Positions 10,898 to 25,001 of a stretch of DNA of 64,000 bases are shown here, in pieces. The notes below the pieces were generated by a model, which saw only the letters and a list, made by a program, of their open reading frames with translations, made no database searches and was not told the DNA's origin. Where the stretch lies: positions 62,001 to 126,000 of the forward strand of contig JBBELK010000633.1 of the NCBI GenBank assembly GCA_037783545.1. The letters are read 5' to 3'. Positions within the stretch are counted from its first letter, which is position 1. Each line of letters opens with the position of its first letter. Source of the DNA: Henricia sp. BOLD:AAB3569 (Eukaryota > Echinodermata > Asteroidea > Spinulosida > Echinasteridae). The position numbers and the translations under genes were made by a program.

Positions 10898-13800
10898 TCA
10901 CGCAAACCGTGGCTGTCTGTACACACCTCTTTGGGGTACTCCTGAGTTGTGCGCATGCTCAGTCATTCGGACTGTCGTTAACGCACCGCAGTTTGGCTCG
11001 GCAATTTGGTCAAAGTGTGGTCCAAACGTCGGCAAATTTGGAGGTCGAAAAATGTTCCGACGAACTTCAAATTTTGCATGCCCTAAACTCTCTATATTGC
11101 GCACTTGTCATAAAAAATTGACAGACTTTCGCCGGGAAATGGCAGAGAAATTTCAAAGTTTAGAAAAAACTGGGTTGAGGCTTCCTGACTGCTGCTCTCA
11201 CGCAAACCGAGGCTGTCTGTACACACCTCTTTGGGGTACTCCTGAGTTGTGCGCATGCTCAGTCATTCGGACTGTCGTTAACGCACCGCAGTTTGGCTCG
11301 GCAATTTGGTCAAAGTGTGGTCCAAACGTCGGCAAATTTGGAGGTCGAAAAATGTTCCGACGAACTTCAAATTTTGCATGCCCTAAACTCTCTATATTGC
11401 GCACTTGTCATACAAAAATTGACAGACTTTCGCCGGGAAATGGCAGAGAAATTTCAAAGTTTAGAAAAAACTGGGTTGAGGCTTCCTGACTGCTCTCACG
11501 CAAACCGTGGCTGTCTGTACACACCTCTTTGGGGTACTCCTGAGTTGTGCGCATGCTCAGTCATTCGGACTGTCGTTAACGCACCGCAGTTTGGCTCGGC
11601 AATTTGGTAAAAGTGTGGTCCAAACGTCGGCAAATTTGGAGGTCGAAAAATGTTCCGACGAACTTCAAATTTTGCATGCCCTAAACTCTCTATATTGCGC
11701 ACTTGTCATAAAAAATTGACAGACTTTCGCCGGGAAATGGCAGAGAAATTTCAAAGTTTAGAAAAAACTGGGTTGAGGCTTCCTGACTGCTCTCACGCAA
11801 ACCGTGGCTGTCTGTACACACCTCTTTGGCGTACTCCTGAGTTGTGCGCATGCTCAGTCATTCGGACTGTCGTTAACGCACCGCAGTTTGGCTCGGCAAT
11901 TTGGTCAAAGTGTGGTCCAAACGTCGGCAAATTTGGAGGTCGACAAATGTTCCGACGAACTTCAAATTTTGCATGCCCTAAACTCTCTATATTGCGCACT
12001 TGTCATAAAAAATTGACAGACTTTCGCCGGGAAATGGCAGAGAAATTTCAAAGTTTAGAAAAAACTGGGTTGAGGCTTCCTGACTGCTCTCACGCAAACC
12101 GTGGCTGTCTGTACACACCTCTTTGGGGTACTCCTGAGTTGTGCGCATGCTCAGTCATTCGGACTGTCGTTAACGCACCGCAGTTTGGCTCGGCAATTTG
12201 GTCAAAGTGTGGTCCAAACGTCGGCAAATTTGGAGGTCGAAAAATGTTCCGACGAACTTCAAATTTTGCATGCCCTAAACTCTCTATTTTGCGCACTTGT
12301 CATAACAAATTGACAGACTTTCGCCGGGAAATGGCAGAGAAATTTCAAAGTTTAGAAAAAACTGGGTTGAGGCTTCCTGACTGCTCTCACGCAAACCGTG
12401 GCTGTCTGTACACACCTCTTTGGGGTACTCCTGAGTTGTGCGCATGCTCAGTCATTCGGACTGTCGTTAACGCACCGCAGTTTGGCTCGGCAATTTGGTC
12501 AAAGTGTGGTCCAAACGTCGGCAAATTTGGAGGTCGACAAATGTTCCGACGAACTTCAAATTTTGCATGCCCTAAACTCTCTATATTGCGCACTTGTCAT
12601 AAAAAAATTGACAGACTTTCGCCGGGAAATGGCAGAGAAATTTCAAAGTTTAGAAAAAAATGGGTTGAGGCTTTCTGACTGCTCTCACGCAAACCGTGGC
12701 TGTCTGTACACACCTCTTTGGGGTACTCCTGAGTTGTGCGCATGCTCAGTCATTCGGACTGTCGTTAACGCACCGCAGTTTGGCTCGGCAATTTGGTCAA
12801 AGTGTGGTCCAAACGTCGGCAAATTTGGAGGTCGAAAAATGTTCCGACGAACTTCAAATTTTGCATGCCCTAAACTCTCTATATTGCGCACTTGTCATAA
12901 AAAATTGACAGACTTTCGCCGGGAAATGGCAGAGAAATTTCAAAGTTTAGAAAAAACTGGGTTGAGGCTTCCTGACTGCTGCTCTCACGCAAACCGAGGC
13001 TGTCTGTACACACCTCTTTGGGGTACTCCTGAGTTGTGCGCATGCTCAGTCATTCGGACTGTCGTTAACGCACCGCAGTTTGGCTCGGCAATTTGGTCAA
13101 AGTGTGGTCCAAACGTCGGCAAATTTGGAGGTCGAAAAATGTTCCGACGAACTTCAAATTTTGCATGCCCTAAACTCTCTATATTGCGCACTTGTCATAA
13201 AAAAATTGACAGACTTTCGCCGGGAAATGGCAGAGAAATTTCAAAGTTTAGAAAAAACTGGGTTGAGGCTTCCTGACTGCTCTCACGCAAACCGTGGCTG
13301 TCTGTACACACCTCTTTGGGGTACTCCTGAGTTGTGCGCATGCTCAGTCATTCGGACTGTCGTTAACGCACCGCAGTTTGGCTCGGCAATTTGGTAAAAG
13401 TGTGGTCCAAACGTCGGCAAATTTGGAGGTCGAAAAATGTTCCGACGAACTTCAAATTTTGCATGCCCTAAACTCTCTATATTGCGCACTTGTCATAAAA
13501 AATTGACAGACTTTCGCCGGGAAATGGCAGAGAAATTTCAAAGTTTAGAAAAAACTGGGTTGAGGTTTCCTGACTGCTCTCACGCAAACCGTGGCTGTCT
13601 GTACACACCTCTTTGGCGTACTCCTGAGTTGTGCGCATGCTCAGTCATTCGGACTGTCGTTAACGCACCGCAGTTTGGCTCGGCAATTTGGTCAAAGTGT
13701 GGTCCAAACGTCGGCAAATTTGGAGGTCGACAAATGTTCCGACGAACTTCAAATTTTGCATGCCCTAAACTCTCTATATTGCGCACTTGTCATAAAAAAT

Positions 13801-14173
13801 TGACAGACTTTCGCCGGGAAATGGCAGAGAAATTTCAAAGTTTAGAAAAAACTGGGTTGAGGCTTCCTGACTGCTCTCACGCAAACCGTGGCTGTCTGTA
13901 CACACCTCTTTGGGGTACTCCTGAGTTGTGCGCATGCTCAGTCATTCGGACTGTCGTTAACGCACCGCAGTTTGGCTCGGCAATTTGGTCAAAGTGTGGT
14001 CCAAACGTCGGCAAATTTGGAGGTCGAAAAATGTTCCGACGAACTTCAAATTTTGCATGCCCTAAACTCTCTATTTTGCGCACTTGTCATAAAAAATTGA
14101 CAGACTTTCGCCGGGAAATGGCAGAGAAATTTCAAAGTTTAGAAAAAACTGGGTTGAGGCTTCCTGACTGCTC
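10600..14173. repeat. Higher-order repeat, 2 x 1,787 bp (6 monomers)
   Basis: Copy 1 (10600-12386) starts units at 10600, 10898, 11198, 11496, 11793 and 12090. Copy 2 (12387-14173) starts them at 12387, 12685, 12985, 13283, 13580 and 13877. Shared markers in order are GTCGACAAATG with AAAAAAATGGG, GACTGCTGCTCTC (3-bp insertion before 11198 and 12985), GGTAAAAG in unit 4, TTTGGCGTAC plus GTCGACAAATG in unit 5, and TCTATTTTGCG in unit 6. I see three differences: CATACAAAAATT against CATAAAAAAATT, GAGGCTTCC against GAGGTTTCC, and CATAACAAA against CATAAAAAA. Identity is therefore about 99.8%. Confidence 0.92.
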
Positions 14174-14472
14174 TCACGCAAACCGTGGCTGTCTGTACAC
14201 ACCTCTTTGGGGTACTCCTGAGTTGTGCGCATGCTCAGTCATTCGGACTGTCGTTAACGCACCGCAGTTTGGCTCGGCAATTTGGTCAAAGTGTGGTCCA
14301 AACGTCGGCAAATTTGGAGGTCGAAAAATGTTCCGACGAACTTCAAATTTTGCATGCCCTAAACTCTCTATATTGCGCACTTGTCATTAAAAAAATTGAC
14401 AGACTTTCGCCGGGAAATGGCAGAGAAATTTCAAAGTTTAGAAAAAACTGGGTTGAGGCTTCCTGACTGCTC
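14174..14472. repeat. Single linking monomer (299 bp)
   Basis: This near-consensus unit lies between the 6-unit and 12-unit repeats. It has CATTAAAAAAATT, a 2-bp gain in the first A-rich run. Confidence 0.88.
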
Positions 14473-17400
14473 TCACGCAAACCGTGGCTGTCTGTACACA
14501 CCTCTTTGGGGTACTCCTGAGTTGTGCGCATGCTCAGTCATTCGGACTGTCGTTAACGCACCGCAGTTTGGCTCGGCAATTTGGTCAAAGTGTGGTCCAA
14601 ACGTCGGCAAATTTGGAGGTCGAAAAATTTTCCGACGAACTTCAAATTTTGCATGCCCTAAACTCTCTATATTGCGCACTTGTCATAAAAAATTGACAGA
14701 CTTTCGCCGGGAAATGGCAGAGAAATTATAAAGTTTAGAAAAAACTGGGTTGAGGCTTCCTGACTGCTCTCACGCAAACCGTGGCTGTCTGTACACACCT
14801 ATTTGGGGTACTCCTGAGTTGTGCGCATGCTCAGTCATTCGGACTGTCGTTGACGCACCGCAGTTTGGCTCGGCAATTTGGTCAAAGTGTGGTCCAAACG
14901 TCGGCAAATTTGGAGGTCGAAAAATGTTCCGACGAACTTCAAATTTTGCATGCCCTAAACTCTCTATATTGCGCACTTGTCATAAAAAATTGACAGACTT
15001 TCGCCGGGAAATGGCAGAGAAATTTCAAAGTTTAGAAAAAAACTGGGTTGAGGCTTCCTGACTGCTCTCACGCAAACCGTGGCTGTCTGTACACACCTCT
15101 TTTGGGTACTCCTGAGTTGTGCGCATGCTCAGTCATTCGGACTGTCGTTAACGCACCGCAGTTTGGCTCGGCAATTTGGTCAAAGTGTGGTCCAAACGTC
15201 GGCAAATTTGGAGGTCGAAAAATGTTCCGACGAACTTCAAATTTTGCATGCCCTAAACTCTCTATATTGCGCACTTGTCATAAAAAATTGACAGACTTTC
15301 GCCGGGAAATGGCAGAGAAATTATAAAGTTTAGAAAAAACTGGGTTGAGGCTTCCTGACTGCTCTCACGCAAACCGTGGCTGTCTGTACACACCTCTTTG
15401 GGGTACTCCTGAGTTGTGCGCATGCTCAGTCATTCGGACTGTCGTTAACGCACCGCAGTTTGGCTCGGCAATTTGGTCAAAGTGTGGTCCAAACGTCGGC
15501 AAATTTGGAGGTCGAAAAATGTTCCGACGAACTTCAAATTTTGCATGCCCTAAACCCTCTTTATTGCGCACTTGTCATAAAAAAATTGACAGACTTTCGC
15601 CAGGAAATGGCAGAGAAATTTCAAAGTTTAGAAAAAACTGGGTTGAGGCTTCCTGACTGCTCTCACGCAAACCGTGGCTGTCTGTACACACCTCTTTGGG
15701 GTACTCCTGAGTTGTGCGCATGCTCAGTCATTCGGACTGTCGTTAACGCACCGCAGTTTGGCTCGGCAATTTGGTCAAAGTGTGGTCCAAACGTCGGCAA
15801 ATTTGGAGGTCGAAAAATGTTCCGACGAACTTCAAATTCTGCATGCCCTAAACTCTCTATATTGCGCACTTGTCATAAAAAAATTGACAGACTTTCGCCG
15901 GGAAATGGCAGAGAAATTTCAAAGTTTAGAAAAAACTGGGTTGAGGCTTCCTGACTGCTCTCACGCAAACCGTGGCTGTCTGTACACACCTCTTTGGGGT
16001 ACTCCTGAGTTGTGCGCATGCTCAGTCATTCGGACTGTCGTTAACGCACCGCAGTTTGGCTCGGCAATTTGGTCAAAGTGTGGTCCAAACGTCGGCAAAT
16101 TTGGAGGTCGAAAAATGTTCCGACGAACTTCAAATTTTGCATGCCCTAAAATCTCTATATTGCGCACTTGTCATAAAAAATTGACAGACTTTCGCCGGGA
16201 AATGGCAGAGAAATTTCAAAGTTTAGAAAAAACTGGGTTGAGGCTTCCTGACTGCTCTCACGCAAACCGTGGCTGTCTGTACACACCTCTTTGGGGTACT
16301 CCTGAGTTGTGCGCATGCTCAGTCATTCGGACTGTCGTTAACGCACCGCAGTTTGGCTCGGCAATTTGGTCAAAGTGTGGTCCAAACGTCGGCAAATTTG
16401 GAGGTCGAAAAATGTTCCGACGAACTTCAAATTTTGCATGCCCTAAACTCTCTATATTGCGCACTTGTCATAAAAAATTGACAGACTTTCGCCGGGAAAT
16501 GGCAGAGAAATTTCAAAGTTTAGAAAAAACTGGGTTGAGGCTTCCTGACTGCTCTCACGCAAACCGTGGCTGTCTGTACACACCTCTTTGGGGTACTCCT
16601 GAGTTGTGCGCATGCTCAGTCATTCGGACTGTCGTTAACGCACCGCAGTTTGGCTCGGCAATTTGGTCAAAGTGTGGTCCAAACGTCGGCAAATTTGGAG
16701 GTCGAAAAATGTTCCGACGAACTTCAAATTTTGCATGCCCTAAACTCTCTATATTGCGCACTTGTCATAAAAAATTGACAGACTTTCGCCGGGAAATGGC
16801 AGAGAAATTTCAAAGTTTAGAAAAACTGGGTTGAGGCTTCCTGACTGCTCTCACGCAAACCGTGGCTGTCTGTACACACCTCTTTGGGGGTACTCCTGAG
16901 TTGTGCGCATGCTCAGTCATTCGGACTGTCGTTAACGCACCGCAGTTTGGCTCGGCAATTTGGTCAAAGTGTGGTCCAAACGTCGGCAAATTTGGAGGTC
17001 GAAAAATGTTCCGACGAACTTCAAATTTTGCATGCCCTAAACTCTCTATATTGCGCACTTGTCATAAAAAATTGACAGACTTTCGCCGGGAAATGGCAGA
17101 GAAATTATAAAGTTTAGAAAAAACTGGGTTGAGGCTTCCTGACTGCTCTCACGCAAACCGTGGCTGTCTGTACACACCTCTTTGGGGTACTCCTGAGTTG
17201 TGCGCATGCTCAGTCATTCGGACTGTCGTTAACGCACCGCAGTTTGGCTCGGCAATTTGGTCAAAGTGTGGTCCAAACGTCGGCAAATTTGGAGGTCGAA
17301 AAATGTTCCGACGAACTTCAAATTTTGCATGCCCTAAAATCTCTATATTGCGCACTTGTCATAAAAAATTGACAGACTTTCGCCGGGAAATGGCAGAGAA

Positions 17401-20400
17401 ATTTCAAAGTTTAGAAAAAACTGGGTTGAGGCTTCCTGACTGCTCTCACGCAAACCGTGGCTGTCTGTACACACCTCTTTGGGGTACTCCTGAGTTGTGC
17501 GCATGCTCAGTCATTCGGACTGTCGTTAACGCACCGCAGTTTGGCTCGGCAATTTGGTCAAAGTGTGGTCCAAACGTCGGCAAATTTGGAGGTCGAAAAA
17601 TGTTCCGACGAACTTCAAATTTTGCATGCCCTAAACTCTCTATATTGCGCACTTGTCATAAAAAATTGACAGACTTTCGCCGGGAAATGGCAGAAAAATT
17701 TCAAAGTTTAGAAAAAACTGGGTTGAGGCTTCCTGACTGCTCTCACGCAAACCGTGGCTGTCTGTACACACCTCTTTGGGGTACTCCTGAGTTGTGCGCA
17801 TGCTCAGTCATTCGGACTGTCGTTAACGCACCGCAGTTTGGCTCGGCAATTTGGTCAAAGTGTGGTTCAAACGTCGGCAAATTTGGAGGTCGAAAAATGT
17901 TCCGACGAACTTCAAATTTTGCATGCCCTAAACTCTCTATATTGCGCACTTGTCATAAAAAATTGACAGACTTTCGCCGGGAAATGGCAGAGAAATTTCA
18001 AAGTTTAGAAAAATAACTGGGTTGAGGCTTCCTGACTGCTCTCACGCAAACCGTGGCTGTCTGTACACACCTCTTTGGGGTACTCCTGAGTTGTGCGCAT
18101 GCTCAGTCATTCGGACTGTCGTTAACGCACCGCAGTTTGGCTCGGCAATTTGGTCAAAGTGTGGTCCAAACGTCGGCAAATTTGGAGGTCGAAAAATTTT
18201 CCGACGAACTTCAAATTTTGCATGCCCTAAACTCTCTATATTGCGCACTTGTCATAAAAAATTGACAGACTTTCGCCGGGAAATGGCAGAGAAATTATAA
18301 AGTTTAGAAAAAACTGGGTTGAGGCTTCCTGACTGCTCTCACGCAAACCGTGGCTGTCTGTACACACCTATTTGGGGTACTCCTGAGTTGTGCGCATGCT
18401 CAGTCATTCGGACTGTCGTTGACGCACCGCAGTTTGGCTCGGCAATTTGGTCAAAGTGTGGTCCAAACGTCGGCAAATTTGGAGGTCGAAAAATGTTCCG
18501 ACGAACTTCAAATTTTGCATGCCCTAAACTCTCTATATTGCGCACTTGTCATAAAAAATTGACAGACTTTCGCCGGGAAATGGCAGAGAAATTTCAAAGT
18601 TTAGAAAAAACTGGGTTGAGGCTTCCTGACTGCTCTCACGCAAACCGTGGCTGTCTGTACACACCTCTTTTGGGTACTCCTGAGTTGTGCGCATGCTCAG
18701 TCATTCGGACTGTCGTTAACGCACCGCAGTTTGGCTCGGCAATTTGGTCAAAGTGTGGTCCAAACGTCGGCAAATTTGGAGGTCGAAAAATGTTCCGACG
18801 AACTTCAAATTTTGCATGCCCTAAACTCTCTATATTGCGCACTTGTCATAAAAAATTGACAGACTTTCGCCGGGAAATGGCAGAGAAATTATAAAGTTTA
18901 GAAAAAACTGGGTTGAGGCTTCCTGACTGCTCTCACGCAAACCGTGGCTGTCTGTACACACCTCTTTGGGGTACTCCTGAGTTGTGCGCATGCTCAGTCA
19001 TTCGGACTGTCGTTAACGCACCGCAGTTTGGCTCGGCAATTTGGTCAAAGTGTGGTCCAAACGTCGGCAAATTTGGAGGTCGAAAAATGTTCCGACGAAC
19101 TTCAAATTTTGCATGCCCTAAACCCTCTTTATTGCGCACTTGTCATAAAAAAATTGACAGACTTTCGCCAGGAAATGGCAGAGAAATTTCAAAGTTTAGA
19201 AAAAACTGGGTTGAGGCTTCCTGACTGCTCTCACGCAAACCGTGGCTGTCTGTACACACCTCTTTGGGGTACTCCTGAGTTGTGCGCATGCTCAGTCATT
19301 CGGACTGTCGTTAACGCACCGCAGTTTGGCTCGGCAATTTGGTCAAAGTGTGGTCCAAACGTCGGCAAATTTGGAGGTCGAAAAATGTTCCGACGAACTT
19401 CAAATTCTGCATGCCCTAAACTCTCTATATTGCGCACTTGTCATAAAAAAATTGACAGACTTTCGCCGGGAAATGGCAGAGAAATTTCAAAGTTTAGAAA
19501 AAACTGGGTTGAGGCTTCCTGACTGCTCTCACGCAAACCGTGGCTGTCTGTACACACCTCTTTGGGGTACTCCTGAGTTGTGCGCATGCTCAGTCATTCG
19601 GACTGTCGTTAACGCACCGCAGTTTGGCTCGGCAATTTGGTCAAAGTGTGGTCCAAACGTCGGCAAATTTGGAGGTCGAAAAATGTTCCGACGAACTTCA
19701 AATTTTGCATGCCCTAAAATCTCTATATTGCGCACTTGTCATAAAAAATTGACAGACTTTCGCCGGGAAATGGCAGAGAAATTTCAAAGTTTAGAAAAAA
19801 CTGGGTTGAGGCTTCCTGACTGCTCTCACGCAAACCGTGGCTGTCTGTACACACCTCTTTGGGGTACTCCTGAGTTGTGCGCATGCTCAGTCATTCGGAC
19901 TGTCGTTAACGCACCGCAGTTTGGCTCGGCAATTTGGTCAAAGTGTGGTCCAAACGTCGGCAAATTTGGAGGTCGAAAAATGTTCCGACGAACTTCAAAT
20001 TTTGCATGCCCTAAACTCTCTATATTGCGCACTTGTCATAAAAAATTGACAGACTTTCGCCGGGAAATGGCAGAGAAATTTCAAAGTTTAGAAAAAACTG
20101 GGTTGAGGCTTCCTGACTGCTCTCACGCAAACCGTGGCTGTCTGTACACACCTCTTTGGGGTACTCCTGAGTTGTGCGCATGCTCAGTCATTCGGACTGT
20201 CGTTAACGCACCGCAGTTTGGCTCGGCAATTTGGTCAAAGTGTGGTCCAAACGTCGGCAAATTTGGAGGTCGAAAAATGTTCCGACGAACTTCAAATTTT
20301 GCATGCCCTAAACTCTCTATATTGCGCACTTGTCATAAAAAATTGACAGACTTTCGCCGGGAAATGGCAGAGAAATTTCAAAGTTTAGAAAAAACTGGGT

Positions 20401-21607
20401 TGAGGCTTCCTGACTGCTCTCACGCAAACCGTGGCTGTCTGTACACACCTCTTTGGGGGTACTCCTGAGTTGTGCGCATGCTCAGTCATTCGGACTGTCG
20501 TTAACGCACCGCAGTTTGGCTCGGCAATTTGGTCAAAGTGTGGTCCAAACGTCGGCAAATTTGGAGGTCGAAAAATGTTCCGACGAACTTCAAATTTTGC
20601 ATGCCCTAAACTCTCTATATTGCGCACTTGTCATAAAAAATTGACAGACTTTCGCCGGGAAATGGCAGAGAAATTATAAAGTTTAGAAAAAACTGGGTTG
20701 AGGCTTCCTGACTGCTCTCACGCAAACCGTGGCTGTCTGTACACACCTCTTTGGGGTACTCCTGAGTTGTGCGCATGCTCAGTCATTCGGACTGTCGTTA
20801 ACGCACCGCAGTTTGGCTCGGCAATTTGGTCAAAGTGTGGTCCAAACGTCGGCAAATTTGGAGGTCGAAAAATGTTCCGACGAACTTCAAATTTTGCATG
20901 CCCTAAAATCTCTATATTGCGCACTTGTCATAAAAAATTGACAGACTTTCGCCGGGAAATGGCAGAGAAATTTCAAAGTTTAGAAAAAACTGGGTTGAGG
21001 CTTCCTGACTGCTCTCACGCAAACCGTGGCTGTCTGTACACACCTCTTTGGGGTACTCCTGAGTTGTGCGCATGCTCAGTCATTCGGACTGTCGTTAACG
21101 CACCGCAGTTTGGCTCGGCAATTTGGTCAAAGTGTGGTCCAAACGTCGGCAAATTTGGAGGTCGAAAAATGTTCCGACGAACTTCAAATTTTGCATGCCC
21201 TAAACTCTCTATATTGCGCACTTGTCATAAAAAATTGACAGACTTTCGCCGGGAAATGGCAGAAAATTTCAAAGTTTAGAAAAAACTGGGTTGAGGCTTC
21301 CTGACTGCTCTCACGCAAACCGTGGCTGTCTGTACACACCTCTTTGGGGTACTCCTGAGTTGTGCGCATGCTCAGTCATTCGGACTGTCGTTAACGCACC
21401 GCAGTTTGGCTCGGCAATTTGGTCAAAGTGTGGTTCAAACGTCGGCAAATTTGGAGGTCGAAAAATGTTCCGACGAACTTCAAATTTTGCATGCCCTAAA
21501 CTCTCTATATTGCGCACTTGTCATAAAAAATTGACAGACTTTCGCCGGGAAATGGCAGAGAAATTTCAAAGTTTAGAAAAAACTGGGTTGAGGCTTCCTG
21601 ACTGCTC
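14473..21607. repeat. Higher-order repeat, 2 x ~3,568 bp (12 monomers)
   Basis: Copy 1 is 14473-18041 and copy 2 is 18042-21607. Shared ordered markers: GAAAAATTTTCC plus AATTATAAAG (14473, 18042); CCTATTTGG plus GTTGACGC (14770, 18339); CTCTTTTGGG plus TTATAA (15068, 18636); CTAAACCCTCTTTA plus CGCCAGG (15365, 18933); AAATTCTGC (15663, 19231); AAAATCT (15961, 19529); two plain units; G5 plus TTATAA (16851, 20420); AAAATCT (17149, 20718); a plain unit; TGGTTCAAACG (17743, 21311). The differences I noted lie in A-rich runs and in GGCAGA(A)AAATTTC. A third copy starts at 21608-22201 and then diverges. Confidence 0.92.
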
Positions 21608-24600
21608 TCACGCAAACCGTGGCTGTCTGTACACACCTCTTTGGGGTACTCCTGAGTTGTGCGCATGCTCAGTCATTCGGACTGTCGTTAACGCACCGCA
21701 GTTTGGCTCGGCAATTTGGTCAAAGTGTGGTCCAAACGTCGGCAAATTTGGAGGTCGAAAAATGTTCCGACGAACTTCAAATTTTGCATGCCCTAAACTC
21801 TCTATATTGCGCACTTGTCATAAAAAATTGACAGACTTTCGCCGGGAAATGGCAGAGAAATTATAAAGTTTAGAAAAAACTGGGTTGAGGCTTCCTGACT
21901 GCTCTCACGCAAACCGTGGCTGTCTGTACACACCTATTTGGGGTACTCCTGAGTTGTGCGCATGCTCAGTCATTCGGACTGTCGTTGACGCACCGCAGTT
22001 TGGCTCGGCAATTTGGTCAAAGTGTGGTCCAAACGTCGGCAAATTTGGAGGTCGAAAAATGTTCCGACGAACTTCAAATTTTGCATGCCCTAAACTCTCT
22101 ATATTGCGCACTTGTCATAAAAAATTGACAGACTTTCGCCGGGAAATGGCAGAGAAATTTCAAAGTTTAGAAAAAACTGGGTTGAGGCTTCCTGACTGCT
22201 CTCACGCAAACCGTGGCTGTCTGTACACACCTCTTTGGGGTACTCCTGAGTTGTGCGCATGCTCAGTCATTCGGACTGTCGTTAACGCACCGCAGTTTGG
22301 CTCGGCAATTTGGTCAAAGTGTGGTCCAAACGTCGGCAAATTTGGAGGTCGAAAAATGTTCCGACGAACTTCAAATTTTGCATGCCCTAAACTCTCTATA
22401 TTGCGCACTTGTCATACAAAATTGACAGACTTTCGCCGGGAAATGGCAGAGAAATTTCAAAGTTTAGAAAAAACTGGGTTGAGGCTTCCTGACTGCTCTC
22501 ACGCAAACCGTGGCTGTCTGTACACACCTCTTTGGGGTACTCCTGAGTTGTGCGCATGCTCAGTCATTCGGTCTGTCGTTAACGCACCGCAGTTTGGCTC
22601 GGCAATTTGGTCAAAGTGTGGTCCAAACGTCGGCAAATTTGGAGGTCGAAAAATGTTCCGACGAACTTCAAATTTTGCATGCCCTAAACTCTCTATATTG
22701 CGCACTTGTCATAAAAAATTGACAGACTTTCGCCGGGAAATGGCAGAGAAATTTCAAAGTTTAGAAAAAACTGGGTTGAGGCTTCCTGACTGCTCTCACG
22801 CAAACCGTGGCTGTCTGTACACACCTCTTTGGGGTACTCCTGAGTTGTGCGCATGCTCAGTCATTCGGACTGTCGTTAACGCACCGCAGTTTGGCTCGGC
22901 AATTTGGTCAAAGTGTGGTCCAAACGTCGGCAAATTTGGAGGTCGAAAAATGTTCCGACGAACTTCAAATTTTGCATGCCCTAAACTCTCTATATTGCGC
23001 ACTTGTCATAAAAAATTGACAGACTTTCGCCGGGAAATGGCAGAGAAATTATAAAGTTTAGAAAAAACTGGGTTGAGGCTTCCTGACTGCTCTCACGCAA
23101 ACCGTGGCTGTCTGTACACACCTCTTTGGGGTACTCCTGAGTTGTGCGCATGCTCAGTCATTCGGACTGTCGTTGACGCACCGCAGTTTGGCTCGGCAAT
23201 TTGGTCAAAGTGTGGTCCAAACGTCGGCAAATTTGGAGGTCGAAAAATGTTCCGACGAACTTCAAATTTTGCATGCCCTAAACTCTCTATATTGCGCACT
23301 TGTCATAAAAAATTGACAGACTTTCGCCGGGAAATGGCAGAGAAATTTCAAAGTTTAGAAAAAACTGGGTTGAGGCTTCCTGACTGCTCTCACGCAAACC
23401 GTGGCTGTCTGTACACACCTCTTTGGGGTACTCCTGAGTTGTGCGCATGCTCAGTCATTCGGACTGTCGTTAACGCACCGCAGTTTGGCTCGGCAATTTG
23501 GTCAAAGTGTGGTCCAAACGTCGGCAAATTTGGAGGTCGAAAAATGTTCCGACGAACTTCAAATTTTGCATGCCCTAAACTCTCTATATTGCGCACTTGT
23601 CACAAAAAATTGACAGACTTTCGCCGGGAAATGGCAGAGAAATTTGAAAGTTTAGAAAAAACTGGGTTGAGGCTTCCTGACTGCTCTCACGCAAACCGTG
23701 GCTGTCTGTACACACCTCTTTGGGGTACTCCTGAGTTGTGCGCATGCTCAGTCATTCGGACTGTCGTTAACGCACCGCAGTTTGGCTCGGCAATTTGGTC
23801 AAAGTGTGGTCCAAACGTCGGCAAATTTGGAGGTCGAAAAATGTTCCGACGAACTTCAAATTTTGCATGCCCTAAACTCTCTATATTGCGCACTTGTCAT
23901 AAAAAATTGACAGACTTTCGCCGGGAAATGGCAGAGAAATTTCAAAGTTTAGAAAAAACTGGGTTGAGGCTTCCTGACTGCTCTCACGCAAACCGTGGCT
24001 GTCTGTACACACCTCTTTGGGGTACTCCTGAGTTGTGCATGCTCAGTCATTCGGACTGTCGTTAACGCACCGCAGTTTGGCTCGGCAATTTGGTCAAAGT
24101 GTGGTCCAAACGTCGGCAAATTTGGAGGTCGAAAAATGTTCCGACGAACTTCAAATTTTGCATGCCCTAAACTCTCTATATTGCGCACTTGTCATAAAAA
24201 ATTGACAGACTTTCGCCGGGAAATGGCAGAGAAATTTCAAAGTTTAGAAAAAACTGGGTTGAGGCTTCCTGACTGCTCTCACGCAAACCGTGGCTGTCTG
24301 TACACACCTCTTTGGGGTACTCCTGAGTTGTGCGCATGCTCAGTCATTCGGACTGTCGTTAACGCACCGCAGTTTGGCTCGGCAATTTGGTCAAAGTGTG
24401 GTCCAAACGTCGGCAAATTTGGAGGTCGAAAAATGTTCCGACGAACTTCAAATTTTGCATGCCCTAAACTCTCTATATTGCGCACTTGTCATAAAAAATT
24501 GACAGACTTTCGCCGGGAAATGGCAGAGAAATTATAAAGTTTAGAAAAAACTGGGTTGAGGCTTCCTGACTGCTCTCACGCAAACCGTGGCTGTCTGTAC

Positions 24601-24924
24601 ACACCTCTTTGGGGTACTCCTGAGTTGTGCGCATGCTCAGTCATTCGGACTGTCGTTAACGCACCGCAGTTTGGCTCGGCAATTTGGTCAAAGTGTGGTC
24701 CAAACGTCGGCAAATTTGGAGGTCGAAAAATGTTCCGACGAACTTCAAATTTTGCATGCCCTAAACTCTCTATATTGCGCACTTGTCATAAAAAATTGAC
24801 AGACTTTCGCCGGGAAATGGCAGAGAAATTTCAAAGTTTAGAAAAAACTGGGTTGAGGCTTCCTGACTGCTCTCACGCAAACCGTGGCTGTCTGTACACA
24901 CCTCTTTGGGGTACTCCTGAGTTG

Positions 24925-24936
24925 TGCGCATGCTCA
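24925..24936. promoter_or_regulatory. NRF1-like motif TGCGCATGCTCA in the reference monomer (tentative)
   Basis: At unit offsets 53-64 nearly every monomer carries TGCGCATGCTCA. This is one base from the palindromic NRF1 consensus YGCGCAYGCGCR known from animals. Exceptions include CGCATACTC units (7096, 7394, 9111, 9409), GCTCATGC units (29925, 30816), the 66-bp deletion unit at 7984 and unit 23984. The resemblance is real in sequence; any binding is inference, and short GC-rich palindromes arise by chance. Confidence 0.25.
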
Positions 24937-25001
24937 GTCATTCGGACTGTCGTTAACGCACCGCAGTTTGGCTCGGCAATTTGGTCAAAGTGTGGTCCAA
25001 A

